The notes: generated from the letters alone by a model not told the origin. Counted from the first letter of the stretch, positions 23,695 through 32,590 are shown. The stretch: DNA of 64,000 nucleotides from Streptomyces atratus (GCF_014648655.1 NZ_BMRN01000017.1:91646-155645), one strand, 5' to 3'. A program made the numbers and translations.

Positions 23695-26274
23695 TCACCA
23701 CATCTGCTGGTTTCGTGAGACCCCAGCCTCCGGAGTGGCCGCCAGCGCACGCAGGAAGTCGGCCGGATCCTGGTAGCGGTCTGCTGGGTCGTGGGCGAGG
23801 CACGTAACCACCACGCCGCGTAGTTCCTCGGAACCCGTGAGGTCATCAAAGGAAATGGGCTCGCGGAGAATGGAGAAAATTACCTCCACATCGTTAGCGC
23901 CGGTGTGGGGAGGGTGTCCAGTGATGCACTGGTACAGCACCACCCCGAGCGCGTACAGGTCCGACCTGATGTCCGCCTCCGTGGCTGACCGTAATTGCTC
24001 GGGAGCCATGTAGGCCGGTGTGCCAACCATAGACCCGACCGCCGTGTCCCTGTCATTCTCATCCACCCCTGTCCAGCGGGCGATTCCGAGATCGACAACC
24101 ACAGGTCCGCGAATCGGGTGGGCGATAATGTTGGACGGTTTGAGGTCGATCCGACACAGATTCAGAGAGTGCAGGTGCAGCAGCGCTTCGCCGAGACACC
24201 TTCCCATCTGAACGACGCTTGCGGGGGGCAGTTGCCCGTTCTCCTCCAGGACTTGGGAGAGCGCGGGGCCATCGAGCAGTTCCATGATCAGCGCCCATTC
24301 CGGAGCCGCCTCGACGATCGCGATGGTGCGTGAGATGTTGGGATGCCGTATTTGCATGCCGATCTCGGCCTCGCGGCGGAAGCGGACCAACATCAAGTAA
24401 TCCTCTGCCAGATGATGGTGCAGCACCTTGATCGCCACGTCCTCACCAGTCCGCAGATCACGGCCACGGTAGACGGCGCCCATACCTCCGGACCCGACCA
24501 GATTGCGCACTTCGTACCGGTTGGAGAGGCGTGTGATCGGAGGTTCGAGGCCGCGCTCGGGCGTCCACGCAGGCGCAGCGTCCTGACGTGCTCGGAAGAT
24601 GGCGAACGTGGTGTCCCAGTTGCGCAACGCCGGCGCCGGCAGGCCCACATCGGCCCGCTCGCTCTCGTTGTGGCGCGCAAAATTCGCCAACCTGCGAGAA
24701 TATGTGTCCGCGAGTTTGTAATAGGTGATTCCGGTGGCTGCGGGGTTACCGTAGATGGTGGCGTTGGGGCGGTCTGCCTCGTTCACCACCTCCAGGACGC
24801 CGCCGCGCACGAGGTGACGCAGGAGCCGTTCCACCGTGGGACTGTCCATCCGAAGCAACGGGTCGAGCTGGCCGTCGCTCGTGACGTCCGCTGCAGCGAA
24901 CACCCTGCCGCGGCTGCGCAGTGCCCAGTCCGCAACGTGATAGCCGCCCAGCCGCCACCGGTCGTCGTCGATTGGCACGGGAGCCAGGATGTCCGTTGTG
25001 CCCGTGGGTGCAGTTCCTGACACGATTCCGTCCAAGTGGCTGTAGAACAGGATCCGTTGCCAGGCCTCCTCCCCGACGCGCAAGGCGGGGTTTCCTGAAC
25101 TGTCCCAGACGACCAGAGAGTTGAACTCCTGCAGCAGCCGACGTGGGACGCCTCGCGACTTGAAACGCAGATAGGCGATTAATAGGGCCAGCCGTGTCAG
25201 CTCGCCCTCCGGGCCGCTCAGGTCCAACGTCGGGTTCAGCTCCGAGCCCGTGGAAGATGACGGCAACGGCGGCAGTCCGCGCTCTGTCCGTCCGCGCTCG
25301 GCCAGCTCCTGGACCAGGATCTCCGGCGCCGCCCAGAGGCACGGTACGTACATCCGCCACGCGAAGACGCTCTCGTACAAGCCGTTTCCCCGGTCCACAT
25401 CCGTAAGTGCCCGGTCGTGGAGATCAGGCCCGGCAACCAGGATGAAGTGGGCGCCGCGTGTGGTGAGGACGCTCTTGAACGAGCCAAGCAATCTTTCCAG
25501 GTCGGTTATCGCGTCCTCCGCGTTGTCGGTCAACTTGTCGACCTCGTCGAGCACGATGACCGGATGGACCCGCAGCCGCGACCTGCGGCGGCGCAGGCGA
25601 CCCCTGGCCGCAGGCCGGCCGTGTCTGCCGCTGAGTAACTGGATGATGCGAATGAGGTCATGCTCGACGTCCGTCTCCGAGTAGGCCAGGAACGAGGCCT
25701 CCGTCGTACGTGTACTCATCCGCTTGCCCGCCAGACTCAGAGTTGGTGCGACGGATGCGAGTAGGCCCTCCTGAGCACCCATCCCCAAGGTGCCGCCGCG
25801 CTCGCTGCCCTCTGATTGGGTCTGCGTGAAGGACAGCGAGGTGCGGGTGTAGGCGAGTAGCAGCGACTCCCGGACGTCCGGTGGCAACTGCGGAAAGAGA
25901 CCTCGGTCGTCCAATGTCTCGAAGATCCGCCGGACGACGGCGAACAGCAGCTGGTTCGACTCCATTTTGCGCGCGATGCTCAGATACACGACCAGCAAGG
26001 TGTCGTGATCGGAGCCGCTGCCCAGTCCACCGTCGGTCGGCTCGGACGCTGCCTGCGCGAGTGCGCGCATAACGAGTGTTGTCTTGCCCACCCCGCGAAA
26101 TCCGGTAACCAGGAAGGCACCCCCGTGCGAGTACGTCAATCGCTCACGCAGTGACGCAACGAGCTCATCATGGCCAAGGACGGGAATCGAGGCGTCCCCG
26201 ACGGGCAACGGCTCGTGAATGAACCGGAATTCCTGGTGCAGTGGCACATGCAGCACAACGTCCCCCTCAGCCAC
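23695..26274 (-). CDS. AAA/STAND-like ATPase fused to a Ser/Thr protein kinase
   Basis: 859 residues from GTG 26274. N-terminal P-loop ATPase: Walker A 'GFRGVGKTT' (58-66) and Walker B 'VIVLDEVDKLTD' (239-250), then a sensor-like 'FILVAGPDLHDR' and a helical winged region up to about 560. The C-terminal kinase spans about 586-850: glycine loop 'GSGGMGAVYRG' (594-604), Lys616 in 'VAIKVL', Glu635, catalytic Asp710 and Asn715 in 'CRIDLKPSNI', 'VVDLGIARW' (Asp728), 'GTPAYMAPEQ' (751-760). HRD reads RID and DFG reads DLG, otherwise complete. No membrane helix or PASTA repeat, so cytoplasmic. It may sense a signal through the ATPase and phosphorylate partners; substrate unknown. Clear ribosome site not seen. 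Confidence 0.9.
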   Translation of the reverse strand: MAEGDVVLHVPLHQEFRFIHEPLPVGDASIPVLGHDELVASLRERLTYSHGGAFLVTGFRGVGKTTLVMRALAQAASEPTDGGLGSGSDHDTLLVVYLSIARKMESNQLLFAVVRRIFETLDDRGLFPQLPPDVRESLLLAYTRTSLSFTQTQSEGSERGGTLGMGAQEGLLASVAPTLSLAGKRMSTRTTEASFLAYSETDVEHDLIRIIQLLSGRHGRPAARGRLRRRRSRLRVHPVIVLDEVDKLTDNAEDAITDLERLLGSFKSVLTTRGAHFILVAGPDLHDRALTDVDRGNGLYESVFAWRMYVPCLWAAPEILVQELAERGRTERGLPPLPSSSTGSELNPTLDLSGPEGELTRLALLIAYLRFKSRGVPRRLLQEFNSLVVWDSSGNPALRVGEEAWQRILFYSHLDGIVSGTAPTGTTDILAPVPIDDDRWRLGGYHVADWALRSRGRVFAAADVTSDGQLDPLLRMDSPTVERLLRHLVRGGVLEVVNEADRPNATIYGNPAATGITYYKLADTYSRRLANFARHNESERADVGLPAPALRNWDTTFAIFRARQDAAPAWTPERGLEPPITRLSNRYEVRNLVGSGGMGAVYRGRDLRTGEDVAIKVLHHHLAEDYLMLVRFRREAEIGMQIRHPNISRTIAIVEAAPEWALIMELLDGPALSQVLEENGQLPPASVVQMGRCLGEALLHLHSLNLCRIDLKPSNIIAHPIRGPVVVDLGIARWTGVDENDRDTAVGSMVGTPAYMAPEQLRSATEADIRSDLYALGVVLYQCITGHPPHTGANDVEVIFSILREPISFDDLTGSEELRGVVVTCLAHDPADRYQDPADFLRALAATPEAGVSRNQQMW
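25616..25654 (-). repeat. 39-base inverted copy, arm inside the ATPase-kinase gene
   Basis: This segment, encoding about 'IRIIQLLSGRHG' of the ATPase, is repeated exactly as an inverted copy at 26520-26558, 866 bases away and outside the gene. Confidence 0.85.
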
Positions 26275-26880
26275 GTCGGAGAAGTAGCGTAAGGCGCCGT
26301 GCGCCCCGAGACGACCTCACTGCCCGCCCGACAGCACCGTCACCCGCGATGGTACTGTCGTCGTCGTCCAGCTCAAGGCAGGCATCGCGCCGGTGCGATG
26401 GAGAGGCCCGCCGCGAGGCCCACGACCCACTGGAATCCGCCGGCGACGCTGGATTCGCCACGGCATCCGGGGCCGCCTCCGCGACAGAGACGGCCGCGCC
26501 CATGCGTTGAAGCGACTGGCATTCGCATCATCCAGTTACTCAGCGGCAGACACGGCCGAGATCTGCGTCCACGGCCACAATGCGATCAAGGGCTATCGCC
26601 ATCGCCCGGATGCCACGGCGGAGGCGACAGAACCGAACGGCTGGTTGCAGTTGGTGATCAACCGGACCGCGAATGTTGAGGAGAAAAGACGGCAGTGCCG
26701 TGGCAAGCCACAGATCTCACCGAAGTGCGACCGTGCCAGGGTCGGGCGGCGCCCTGGACCAAGGCCGCGGCATCGATGGTCTCTGCGCGGCCCACGGCCA
26801 CCCGCAGCGTCACGGCGGCCACGACTCCTGCCACCAGCCCGCAGGTCAGGGCGGCCGGGACGCCGCCACCCATGCCGGCG
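26275..26880. other. Intergenic stretch with gene traces
   Basis: No complete gene. Besides the 39-base inverted copy, the minus strand around 26760-26890 has a hydrophobic patch ('ALTCGLVAGVVAAVTLRVAV') that could be one helix of a lost membrane protein. Other frames are arginine-rich shadows. Confidence 0.4.
26520..26558 (+). repeat. 39-base inverted copy, arm upstream of the ATPase-kinase gene
   Basis: Exact inverse copy of 25616-25654. Read on the plus strand it gives the same residues 'IRIIQLLSGRHG' in an open frame (26299-26679) that otherwise looks non-coding. It marks either a duplicated gene scrap or a recombination relic. Confidence 0.85.
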
Positions 26881-26884
26881 GACA

Positions 26885-26971
26885 GGTACAAACAGCTCCA
26901 GCGCCTGTGAGAGCGGTGGTGTAGTCGGTGGGGCCGGTGCCGATGATGACGACATCGCGTATCCCGCTCAC
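26885..26971 (-). pseudogene. arsT: Thioredoxin reductase (arsT/trxB) N-terminal remnant
   Basis: A GTG at 26971 overlaps the arsC stop (GTGA) and reads 'VSGIRDVVIIGTGPTDYTTA', the FAD-binding N-terminus of thioredoxin reductase with altered residues (usual motif GxGPAG). The similarity ends after about 30 codons. In Streptomyces ars clusters arsC is followed by arsT, a thioredoxin reductase supplying reducing power, so this is its decayed relic. ArsC would then depend on the cell's general thioredoxin system. Confidence 0.6.
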
Positions 26972-27390
26972 GCCTCGGCCTCCGGGGCGATCTCTGCGAT
27001 GAGGCCCTCGACGAGGGTCTTGATCTCGTCACGGATGGGGCGGACGGCTTCGACGCCCTGTCCGGCGGGGTCGTCGAGCTTCCAGTCGAGGTAGCGCTTG
27101 CCGGGGAAGACGGGGCAGGTGTCGCCGCAGCCCATGGTGATGCACACGTCGGACTCGCGGACGGCATCGATGGTGAGGACCTTCGGAGTCTCGGCGGAGA
27201 TGTCGATGCCGACCTCGGCCATCGCTTCGACGGCGGCGGGGTTGACGGCGTCGCCGGGGCTGGAGCCGGCGGAGCGGACCTCGACGCGGTCTCCGGCCAG
27301 GTGGGTCAGCCAGGCGGCAGCCATCTGGGAGCGGCCGGCGTTGTGGACGCAGACGAACAGGACGGACGGCTTGCCGGAGGACTCGGCCAT
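26968..27390 (-). CDS. arsC: Thioredoxin-coupled arsenate reductase
   Basis: 140 residues from ATG 27390; the start was chosen because an in-frame start at 27432 would add 14 residues before the family's first strand. Low-molecular-weight phosphatase-like fold with P-loop Cys14 in 'CVHNAGRSQ' (CX5R) and the redox cysteines Cys83, Cys88 and Cys92 in 'DVCITMGCGDTCP', which relay the disulfide to thioredoxin. It reduces arsenate to arsenite for export by Acr3. Divergent from arsR-acr3, sharing a 94-base regulatory region; its stop overlaps the start of the arsT remnant. Confidence 0.92.
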   Translation of the reverse strand: MAESSGKPSVLFVCVHNAGRSQMAAAWLTHLAGDRVEVRSAGSSPGDAVNPAAVEAMAEVGIDISAETPKVLTIDAVRESDVCITMGCGDTCPVFPGKRYLDWKLDDPAGQGVEAVRPIRDEIKTLVEGLIAEIAPEAEA

Positions 27391-27450
27391 GGTGATCGTT
27401 CTCTCTCGTCGCATGGCGGTACCAGCCGCCAATGACTTCAGTCCCCGCTG

Positions 27451-27491
27451 GTATCAGCAGGCGGTGATGTGAAAGTATCAGCACATGCTGA
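27451..27491. promoter_or_regulatory. Candidate ArsR operator between arsC and arsR
   Basis: GTATCAGCA is repeated at 27451-27459 and 27475-27483, and the second copy forms a palindrome TCAGCA-CA-TGCTGA (27478-27491) covering the arsR start codon. An ArsR dimer here would block both divergent promoters until arsenite binds. Confidence 0.5.
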
Positions 27492-27793
27492 CTTCAGTCG
27501 ATCCTGATCTGATCCGGGTGCTGGGCGATCCGCTCCGCCTCCGGATCGTGGCCCTGCTGGCCCGCGAGACGCTCTGTACGACGCACCTGGTCGAGGAGAC
27601 CGGCGCGAAGCAGACCAACCTCTCCAATCACCTGAAGGTGCTGCGCGAGGCCGGTGTGGTGGAGACGGAACCGTGCGGCCGCTTCACCTACTACAAGCTG
27701 CGCCCCGAGGTCCTGGCCGGCCTCTCCGAGCAGTTCGCCGCGCTGGCCGAGTCCGCCCGCAGCGCCGCCGGGAACAAGAGGGCCTGCCCGTGA
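27485..27793 (+). CDS. arsR: ArsR-family arsenite-responsive repressor
   Basis: 102 residues from ATG 27485. Winged helix: 'VLGDPLRLRIVALLAR', recognition part 'TNLSNHLKVLREAGVVETEP', wing 'GRFTYYKLRP'. The usual ELCVCDL metal site is replaced by 'ETLCTTHLV' with one Cys; a second Cys lies in 'EPCGRF' and a third near the C-terminus, so metal binding uses a non-classical set. Represses the ars genes until arsenite or antimonite binds. The stop overlaps the acr3 start by four bases (GTGA), which means translational coupling. Confidence 0.92.
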   Translation: MLTSVDPDLIRVLGDPLRLRIVALLARETLCTTHLVEETGAKQTNLSNHLKVLREAGVVETEPCGRFTYYKLRPEVLAGLSEQFAALAESARSAAGNKRACP

Positions 27794-28902
27794 CCTCCAC
27801 CGAACCCACCACCGCCGCGGCGGTCGGGGACGACTCGATCGTCAGGAAGCTCTCCACTCTCGACCGCTATCTCGCGGTGTGGATCCTGCTCGCCATGGCC
27901 GTCGGCCTTGGCCTGGGACGGCTGATCCCGGGGATGAACGACGCACTGGCGGAGATCGAGGTCGGCGGGATCTCCCTGCCGATCGCGCTCGGCCTGCTGG
28001 TGATGATGTACCCGGTGCTGGCCAAGGTCCGCTACGACAGGCTCGACACCGTCACCGGCGACCGCAAGCTGATGGTGTCCTCGCTGGTCATCAACTGGAT
28101 CGTCGGGCCAGCGGTCATGTTCGCGCTGGCGTGGATCTTCCTGCCCGACCTGCCCGAGTACCGCACCGGCCTGATCATCGTCGGCCTCGCGCGCTGCATC
28201 GCCATGGTCATCATCTGGAACGACCTCGCCTGCGGCGACCGCGAAGCCGCCGCCGTCCTCGTCGCCCTCAACTCCGTGTTCCAGGTCATCGCGTTCGGCC
28301 TGCTGGGCTGGTTCTACCTCGACCTGCTGCCCCGGTGGCTGAACCTCGGCGACGGCCAGGGCCTGGACGTCTCCGTCTGGCACATCGCCCTCAACGTCAT
28401 CATCTTCCTCGGCATCCCGCTGCTGGCCGGCTTCCTCACCCGCCGCATCGGCGAGCAGAAGATGGGCCGCGAGAACTACGAGGCGAAGTTCCTGCCGAAG
28501 ATCGGACCCTGGGCCCTGTACGGGCTGCTCTTCACGATCGTGATCCTGTTCGCCCTCCAGGGGAAGACGATCACCTCGCAGCCCCTGGACGTCGTCCGGA
28601 TCGCGCTGCCGCTGCTCGTCTACTTCGCGATCATGTTCTTCGGCACCTTCCTGCTCGGCAAGGCCCTAGGGCTCGCCTACGACCGCACCGCGACCTTGGC
28701 GTTCACCGCGGCGGGCAACAACTTCGAACTGGCCATCGCCGTCGCCATTGCGACCTTCGGCGTCACCTCCGGCCAGGCCCTGTCCGGAGTCGTCGGCCCG
28801 CTCATCGAGGTACCCGTCCTGATCGGCCTCGTGTACGTCGCGCTCGCCTGGCGCAAGAAGTTCATGCCCGCGGAACTCACCACCCCGGGAAGAGACGACT
28901 GA
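27790..28902 (+). CDS. acr3: Acr3-type arsenite efflux permease
   Basis: 370 residues from GTG 27790, overlapping arsR by 4 bases. Ten membrane helices. The Acr3 signature 'GLARCIAMVIIWNDLACGD' holds the essential Cys (Cys136), and 'AAGNNFELAIAVAIATFG' holds the conserved Glu. It expels arsenite using the proton gradient and is often called arsB in Streptomyces. The stop overlaps the next ATG (TGATG), so the operon continues into DUF2180 and arsO, both now broken. Confidence 0.95.
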   Translation: MTSTEPTTAAAVGDDSIVRKLSTLDRYLAVWILLAMAVGLGLGRLIPGMNDALAEIEVGGISLPIALGLLVMMYPVLAKVRYDRLDTVTGDRKLMVSSLVINWIVGPAVMFALAWIFLPDLPEYRTGLIIVGLARCIAMVIIWNDLACGDREAAAVLVALNSVFQVIAFGLLGWFYLDLLPRWLNLGDGQGLDVSVWHIALNVIIFLGIPLLAGFLTRRIGEQKMGRENYEAKFLPKIGPWALYGLLFTIVILFALQGKTITSQPLDVVRIALPLLVYFAIMFFGTFLLGKALGLAYDRTATLAFTAAGNNFELAIAVAIATFGVTSGQALSGVVGPLIEVPVLIGLVYVALAWRKKFMPAELTTPGRDD

Positions 28903-29131
28903 TGCACTGCCTCGACTGCCGCACCACGGGACCGAACAGCACCACCATCGGCCTCTGCCAGGGCTGCGGAGCCGGAGTCTGCGCGGCTCACGCCCGCATC
29001 GCACCCCGGAGCGTGCGTCGGGGCAGTCTGATCGGAACCCCGGTGAGGCCGAAGCGCGGACGGTGCTGTGCCCGGTGTGTGCCGCAGCCGAGGCACCCGC
29101 CGCAGCGGCTCTGTCCCCGAGACCGAGGTGA
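28902..29131 (+). pseudogene. DUF2180 zinc-ribbon-like protein, frameshifted
   Basis: ATG 28902 overlaps the acr3 stop. The frame begins 'MHCLDCRTTGPNSTTIGLCQ' then 'GCGAGVCAAHARIAPR', the paired CxxC pattern of DUF2180 proteins. The last part, 'LCPVCAAAEAPAA', which completes the Cys set, lies in another frame reached by a shift near 29035; that frame stops at TGA 29129-29131, overlapping the arsO GTG. So the gene spanned exactly the acr3-arsO gap before the shift. Confidence 0.6.
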
Positions 29132-30180
29132 GCGACGTTGTGGTGATCGGCGGCGGGCAGGCCGGGCTCGCCGCCGGCTACTGCCTGCGCCGCAAGAAGC
29201 TGGACTTCGTGATCCTCGACGCGCAGAGCACGCCCGGCGGGGCCTGGCAGCACATTTGGGACTCCCTGCACCTGTTCTCCCCGGCCGCGTTCTCCTCCCT
29301 GCCCGGCCGTCTCATGCCCACCCAAACCGGCGAGGAGTACCCGGACGCCGGGCACGTGCTGGAGTACCTGACCGACTACGAGCGGAGCTACGGCCTGCCC
29401 ATCCACCGCCCGGTCCGCGTCCGGGCGGTGCGCCGGAACGGAAAACGGCTGCGGGTGGAGACGGACACCGGCGGCTGGTCGGCACGGGCGGTTGTCTCGG
29501 CCACCGGCACCTGGTGGCGTCCCTTCCTGTCCGCCGTCCCCGGCCAGGAGGTATTCACCGGCCGCCGGCTCCACACCACCAACTACCGGCGCCCGTCCGA
29601 CTTCGCCGGACAGCGAGTGGTCGTGGTCGACGGCGGTGACTCCGGCGCACAGATCGCGTCCGACCTCGCCATCCACGACGGCATCGACCTGACCTGGGTC
29701 ACCCGGCGCCCTCCCCGCATCCTCGCCGCCGACATCGACGGCCACGCCCTGTTACCCCCGCCACCGCCCGCCGCCGCGCCCTGGACGAAGGCCGCACCAA
29801 CACCGACGGCGTCGCCCGCTCGGCAACATCGTGGCCGTCCCGCCGGTCCGCACAGCGCGCGACGCGGGACTGCTGAAGGCCCAGCCAATGTTCGAGCGGC
29901 CCGTTACCGACGGCATCCGGTGGAGCGAGGGCACGACCGGATGCGCGGGCGCGGTGATCTGGTGTACCGGGTTTCGCCCGCCCTCTCGCACCTTGCCTCG
30001 CTGGGGTTGCACGGCGTACGGGGCCACCGACGGCACCCGCACGGTCGGTGAACCGCGGCTGCCCCTGCTCGGCCACGGCGACTGGACGGGCCGGCCTCCG
30101 CGACCCTCATCGGCGTGGGGCGCCCTGCCCGTGATGCCGTCCGTCAGATCACCGAACTGCTGGCCCGAGGTACTGCGGCA
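29128..30180 (+). pseudogene. arsO: ArsO-type flavin monooxygenase, multiply frameshifted
   Basis: GTG 29128 overlaps the DUF2180 stop and reads 'SDVVVIGGGQAGLAAGYCLR' (FAD GxGxxG), 'GGAWQHIWDSLHLFSPA' and 'VVSATGTWWRPFLSAVPGQE'. NADPH-site text follows, altered to 'VVVVDGGDSGAQIA'. Near 29745 the frame breaks; 'PPVRTARDAGLLKAQPMF' and 'AVIWCTGFRP' follow in a second frame, and 'GRPARDAVRQITELLARG' at 30115-30160 in a third. Order and spacing match one ArsO of about 350 residues. With at least two shifts no functional enzyme is expected. Confidence 0.8.
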
Positions 30181-30190
30181 TCCTGGAGGC

Positions 30191-30511
30191 ATGCGGATCG
30201 AGGTCGTAGTCGTAAAGGAATGCCCGAACGAACAGCTGGCCGTCGCCCGGTTGTGGCAAGCGCTGGAGGCTGCCGGGCTGCACAACGTCGATGTCGTCAC
30301 CCGGGTGGTCACCGACCAGACCGAGGCCGAACGCATCAGTTTCACCGGTTCCCCGACTGTCCTCATTGACGGAGAAGACCTGTTCGCAGAAGCCGGACGA
30401 ACGCAGGGGATGGCTTGCCGTCTCTACCGCACACCCGAGGGCTTGGACGGCGCCCCCAGCATCGGCCAGCTGCACCAGGCGCTCGCGACCGCCTTCCACC
30501 ACGAACCCTGA
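30191..30511 (+). CDS. Thioredoxin-fold small protein
   Basis: 106 residues from ATG 30191, directly after GGAGG. It begins 'MRIEVVVVKECPNEQLAV' and contains 'RISFTGSPTVLIDGEDLFAE' with the cis-Pro loop of thioredoxin-like folds, then 'GMACRLYRTPEGLDGAP'. The single Cys at the N-terminal strand (ECPNE) is where the CxxC of thioredoxins lies, so a monothiol reaction or metal(loid) binding is possible. Small proteins of this kind occur beside metal-resistance genes in actinobacteria. Last gene on the arsenic side; looks intact. Confidence 0.7.
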   Translation: MRIEVVVVKECPNEQLAVARLWQALEAAGLHNVDVVTRVVTDQTEAERISFTGSPTVLIDGEDLFAEAGRTQGMACRLYRTPEGLDGAPSIGQLHQALATAFHHEP

Positions 30512-30699
30512 TCCCGGCTCACCGCGATGAGATCGGCATGCTCCACCCCTGATGCCGGCCACGCTGCCCCTGCTCCACGAACCCTCCGGATCTCGCACAG
30601 GGCGACGGCGGAGGGTGCTGCGTCGCTCCGGCGCCCGCTCTCGTACAGATCGGCGCCGACACCGATCTCCAGGGGCATTCGTGGAGGGCGTAGCGGGTC

Positions 30700-30966
30700 A
30701 GGCGGGAGCGGGCGGCCTGCTCGCTGCCCCGGAGCCTGGGCGACGGTGTTCCACTGCGGCCCGTCCGCGGTGTCAATGCTGAACACGGCGCCGGTCACCA
30801 ACCGCTCGGTGACGCGTCTCAGGGCCGCGACGACCCGGAGTGCGGCCAGTGGTTCGTCGGCGATCAGAGCGGTGAGGCGCTCGACCTGGCCGAGGAGGGT
30901 GGTAAGGCCCCAGCCCGGCGACGGCGCGACGCGGGTTCCGCTGCGGTCGCGGACCCGGCCGGCCAC
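30700..30966 (-). pseudogene. Possible helix-turn-helix protein remnant
   Basis: ATG 30966 opens a frame with 'LLGQVERLTALIADEPLAAL' and 'RVVAALRRVTERL', like a common Streptomyces family that ends in a helix-turn-helix. The expected HTH part is only recoverable by switching frames ('QWNTVAQ' then 'GSEQAARSRL' near 30740-30700). Probably a frameshifted relic; a weak call. Confidence 0.3.
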
Positions 30967-31133
30967 TCATGGCTTTGCCCGAGCCGCGCCGGGCCCGGCG
31001 GGCGCATACCCGAACCGGTCAGCCGCCCGCACCCGGCCCGGTTCTCCACGTGGAAACCGGTGATCAACCGGACGTGGCCTCCGCCGGGCCGGCGGGACAC
31101 CGGTGCCAGTCGTACCTCGCACCGGTGTCAGGA

Positions 31134-31727
31134 CTATTCCGGAGCCGGCACCTCACCGGATACTGCAATTCCGGCCTTGCGGAAGTCGTTCAGCGCGGCA
31201 GCTGTTGTGTGCGGGGCGACGCCGACCGAGTAGTCGAGACGTACCCGTGCGCGAAATCCTGCCGCAACAGCATCCAGCGCGGTCGCACGCACGCAGTGAT
31301 CCGTGGCGATGCCCACCACGTCGACGTCCTCGACCCCACGGGCACGCAGCCAGTCCGCGAGGGAGGTTCCCTCCGCGTCCGCGCCTTCGAAGCCGCTCTT
31401 GGAGGCAGAGTGGGCGCCCTTGAAGAAAACGGCGTGCACCTTGCCGTCCGTGACGACGGGTGCGAAGTGGGGATGGAATTCAGCGCCTTCATTCCCTGCC
31501 ACGCAATGGACGGGGAAGCTGTCCTGGAAGTCCGGGGTCTCGGAGAAGTGGCTGCCCGGATCGATGTGGTGATCCCGGGTGGCCACAACGTACTGGTAGT
31601 CACGGCCTGCGCTCCGGTCGACCAGATCGGCGATCGCCGAGGCGACCCGCGCGCCTCCCGCGACGGGAACGCTACCTCCTTCGCAGAAGTCGTTCTGCAC
31701 ATCCACCACGATCAGCCCTCGGCTCAT
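31134..31727 (-). CDS. pncA: Nicotinamidase / isochorismatase-family hydrolase
   Basis: 197 residues from ATG 31727; GTGs at 31736 and 31730 are alternatives, and AAAGGTG precedes them. Catalytic triad of nicotinamidases: Asp9 in 'IVVDVQNDF', Lys in 'HAVFFKGAHSA', Cys in 'GIATDHCVRATALDA'. Metal ligands are in 'ATRDHHIDPGSHF', and the cis-peptide is before the Cys loop. It converts nicotinamide to nicotinate for NAD salvage in the cytoplasm. No pncB or nadE is adjacent. The length is typical. Confidence 0.92.
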   Translation of the reverse strand: MSRGLIVVDVQNDFCEGGSVPVAGGARVASAIADLVDRSAGRDYQYVVATRDHHIDPGSHFSETPDFQDSFPVHCVAGNEGAEFHPHFAPVVTDGKVHAVFFKGAHSASKSGFEGADAEGTSLADWLRARGVEDVDVVGIATDHCVRATALDAVAAGFRARVRLDYSVGVAPHTTAAALNDFRKAGIAVSGEVPAPE

Positions 31728-31739
31728 CACGAACACCTT

Positions 31740-32590
31740 TCAGGATTGTGGAACACAGGAAGGAACCGCTTCGGAACCTGATGCGGCACGAGCCACGGGC
31801 ACCCGATGACGCCGGGCACCCCGGGACGGGATCTTGCGCTGCGCGGCCGGGGTGCAGGAGACGACGGTGTCCGCGGACGATCCGTCGGCAATGGCGCTCA
31901 ACGTCTGAAGCTCCGCCTCATGAACGGCCAGCTGCCGGCCCCGCTTCGTCGCCGCCCGCTCCCCCACGCACCGACGACGAGAGAGCCCCGATTCCGCATA
32001 CCGGGTTCTTGAGCATTCCCCCGGGTATACCGGTCGCCGCCTGCGTCCTGGGCGGAGCGCGGCCTGCGGTCATCCGTACGGCCGACAAGGTTCACCGCAG
32101 GAACGATTCGCGGGGCACAGCTCAGAGTCTGCCCAGGAGTTGAGGTCGCGCAGCTGCGGGCTCGACGCCACGTGTCAAGAACGTCTCTCTGTTCCTTCGG
32201 AGTAAGGGGACCACCGTCCCGGTCGTCTGTGGGCAAGTTCGGAAACGAGAAGTACGCCGCTCCGGTCCCGACCGCCGGGCACGTACCGGTCGCGACCGGA
32301 GCGGAGGAGCACATCGAGCTTCTGCCCCGTCCACGACGGACAATCAACTCCTGCGACGGCGCGGAGTTGAACCCCTTCCGCTGTCAGCGCTCCGGCGCGG
32401 GAAGCGACGGCCGGGGCCGGGACGTGCACTACGACCCCTACGGCATGTCTCGCGTCTGGGTACGCAACCACCGCCAGGGCGGTTGGATCACTCGATCTGG
32501 CGCCACCTTCGCACCGCCCCGATGCCCATGGGCAAGCTGGCCGGGGACCACGCTCGCCGCATCCTCGTCGCGCGGAAGAGCAATCACTGC
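31740..32590. other. Intergenic stretch with no supported gene
   Basis: About 850 bases with only shadow-like frames. One minus-strand patch ('DRDGGPLTPKEQRDVLDTW' near 32200-32260) looks protein-like but is isolated and unrecognised. No repeats of note. Confidence 0.45.
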
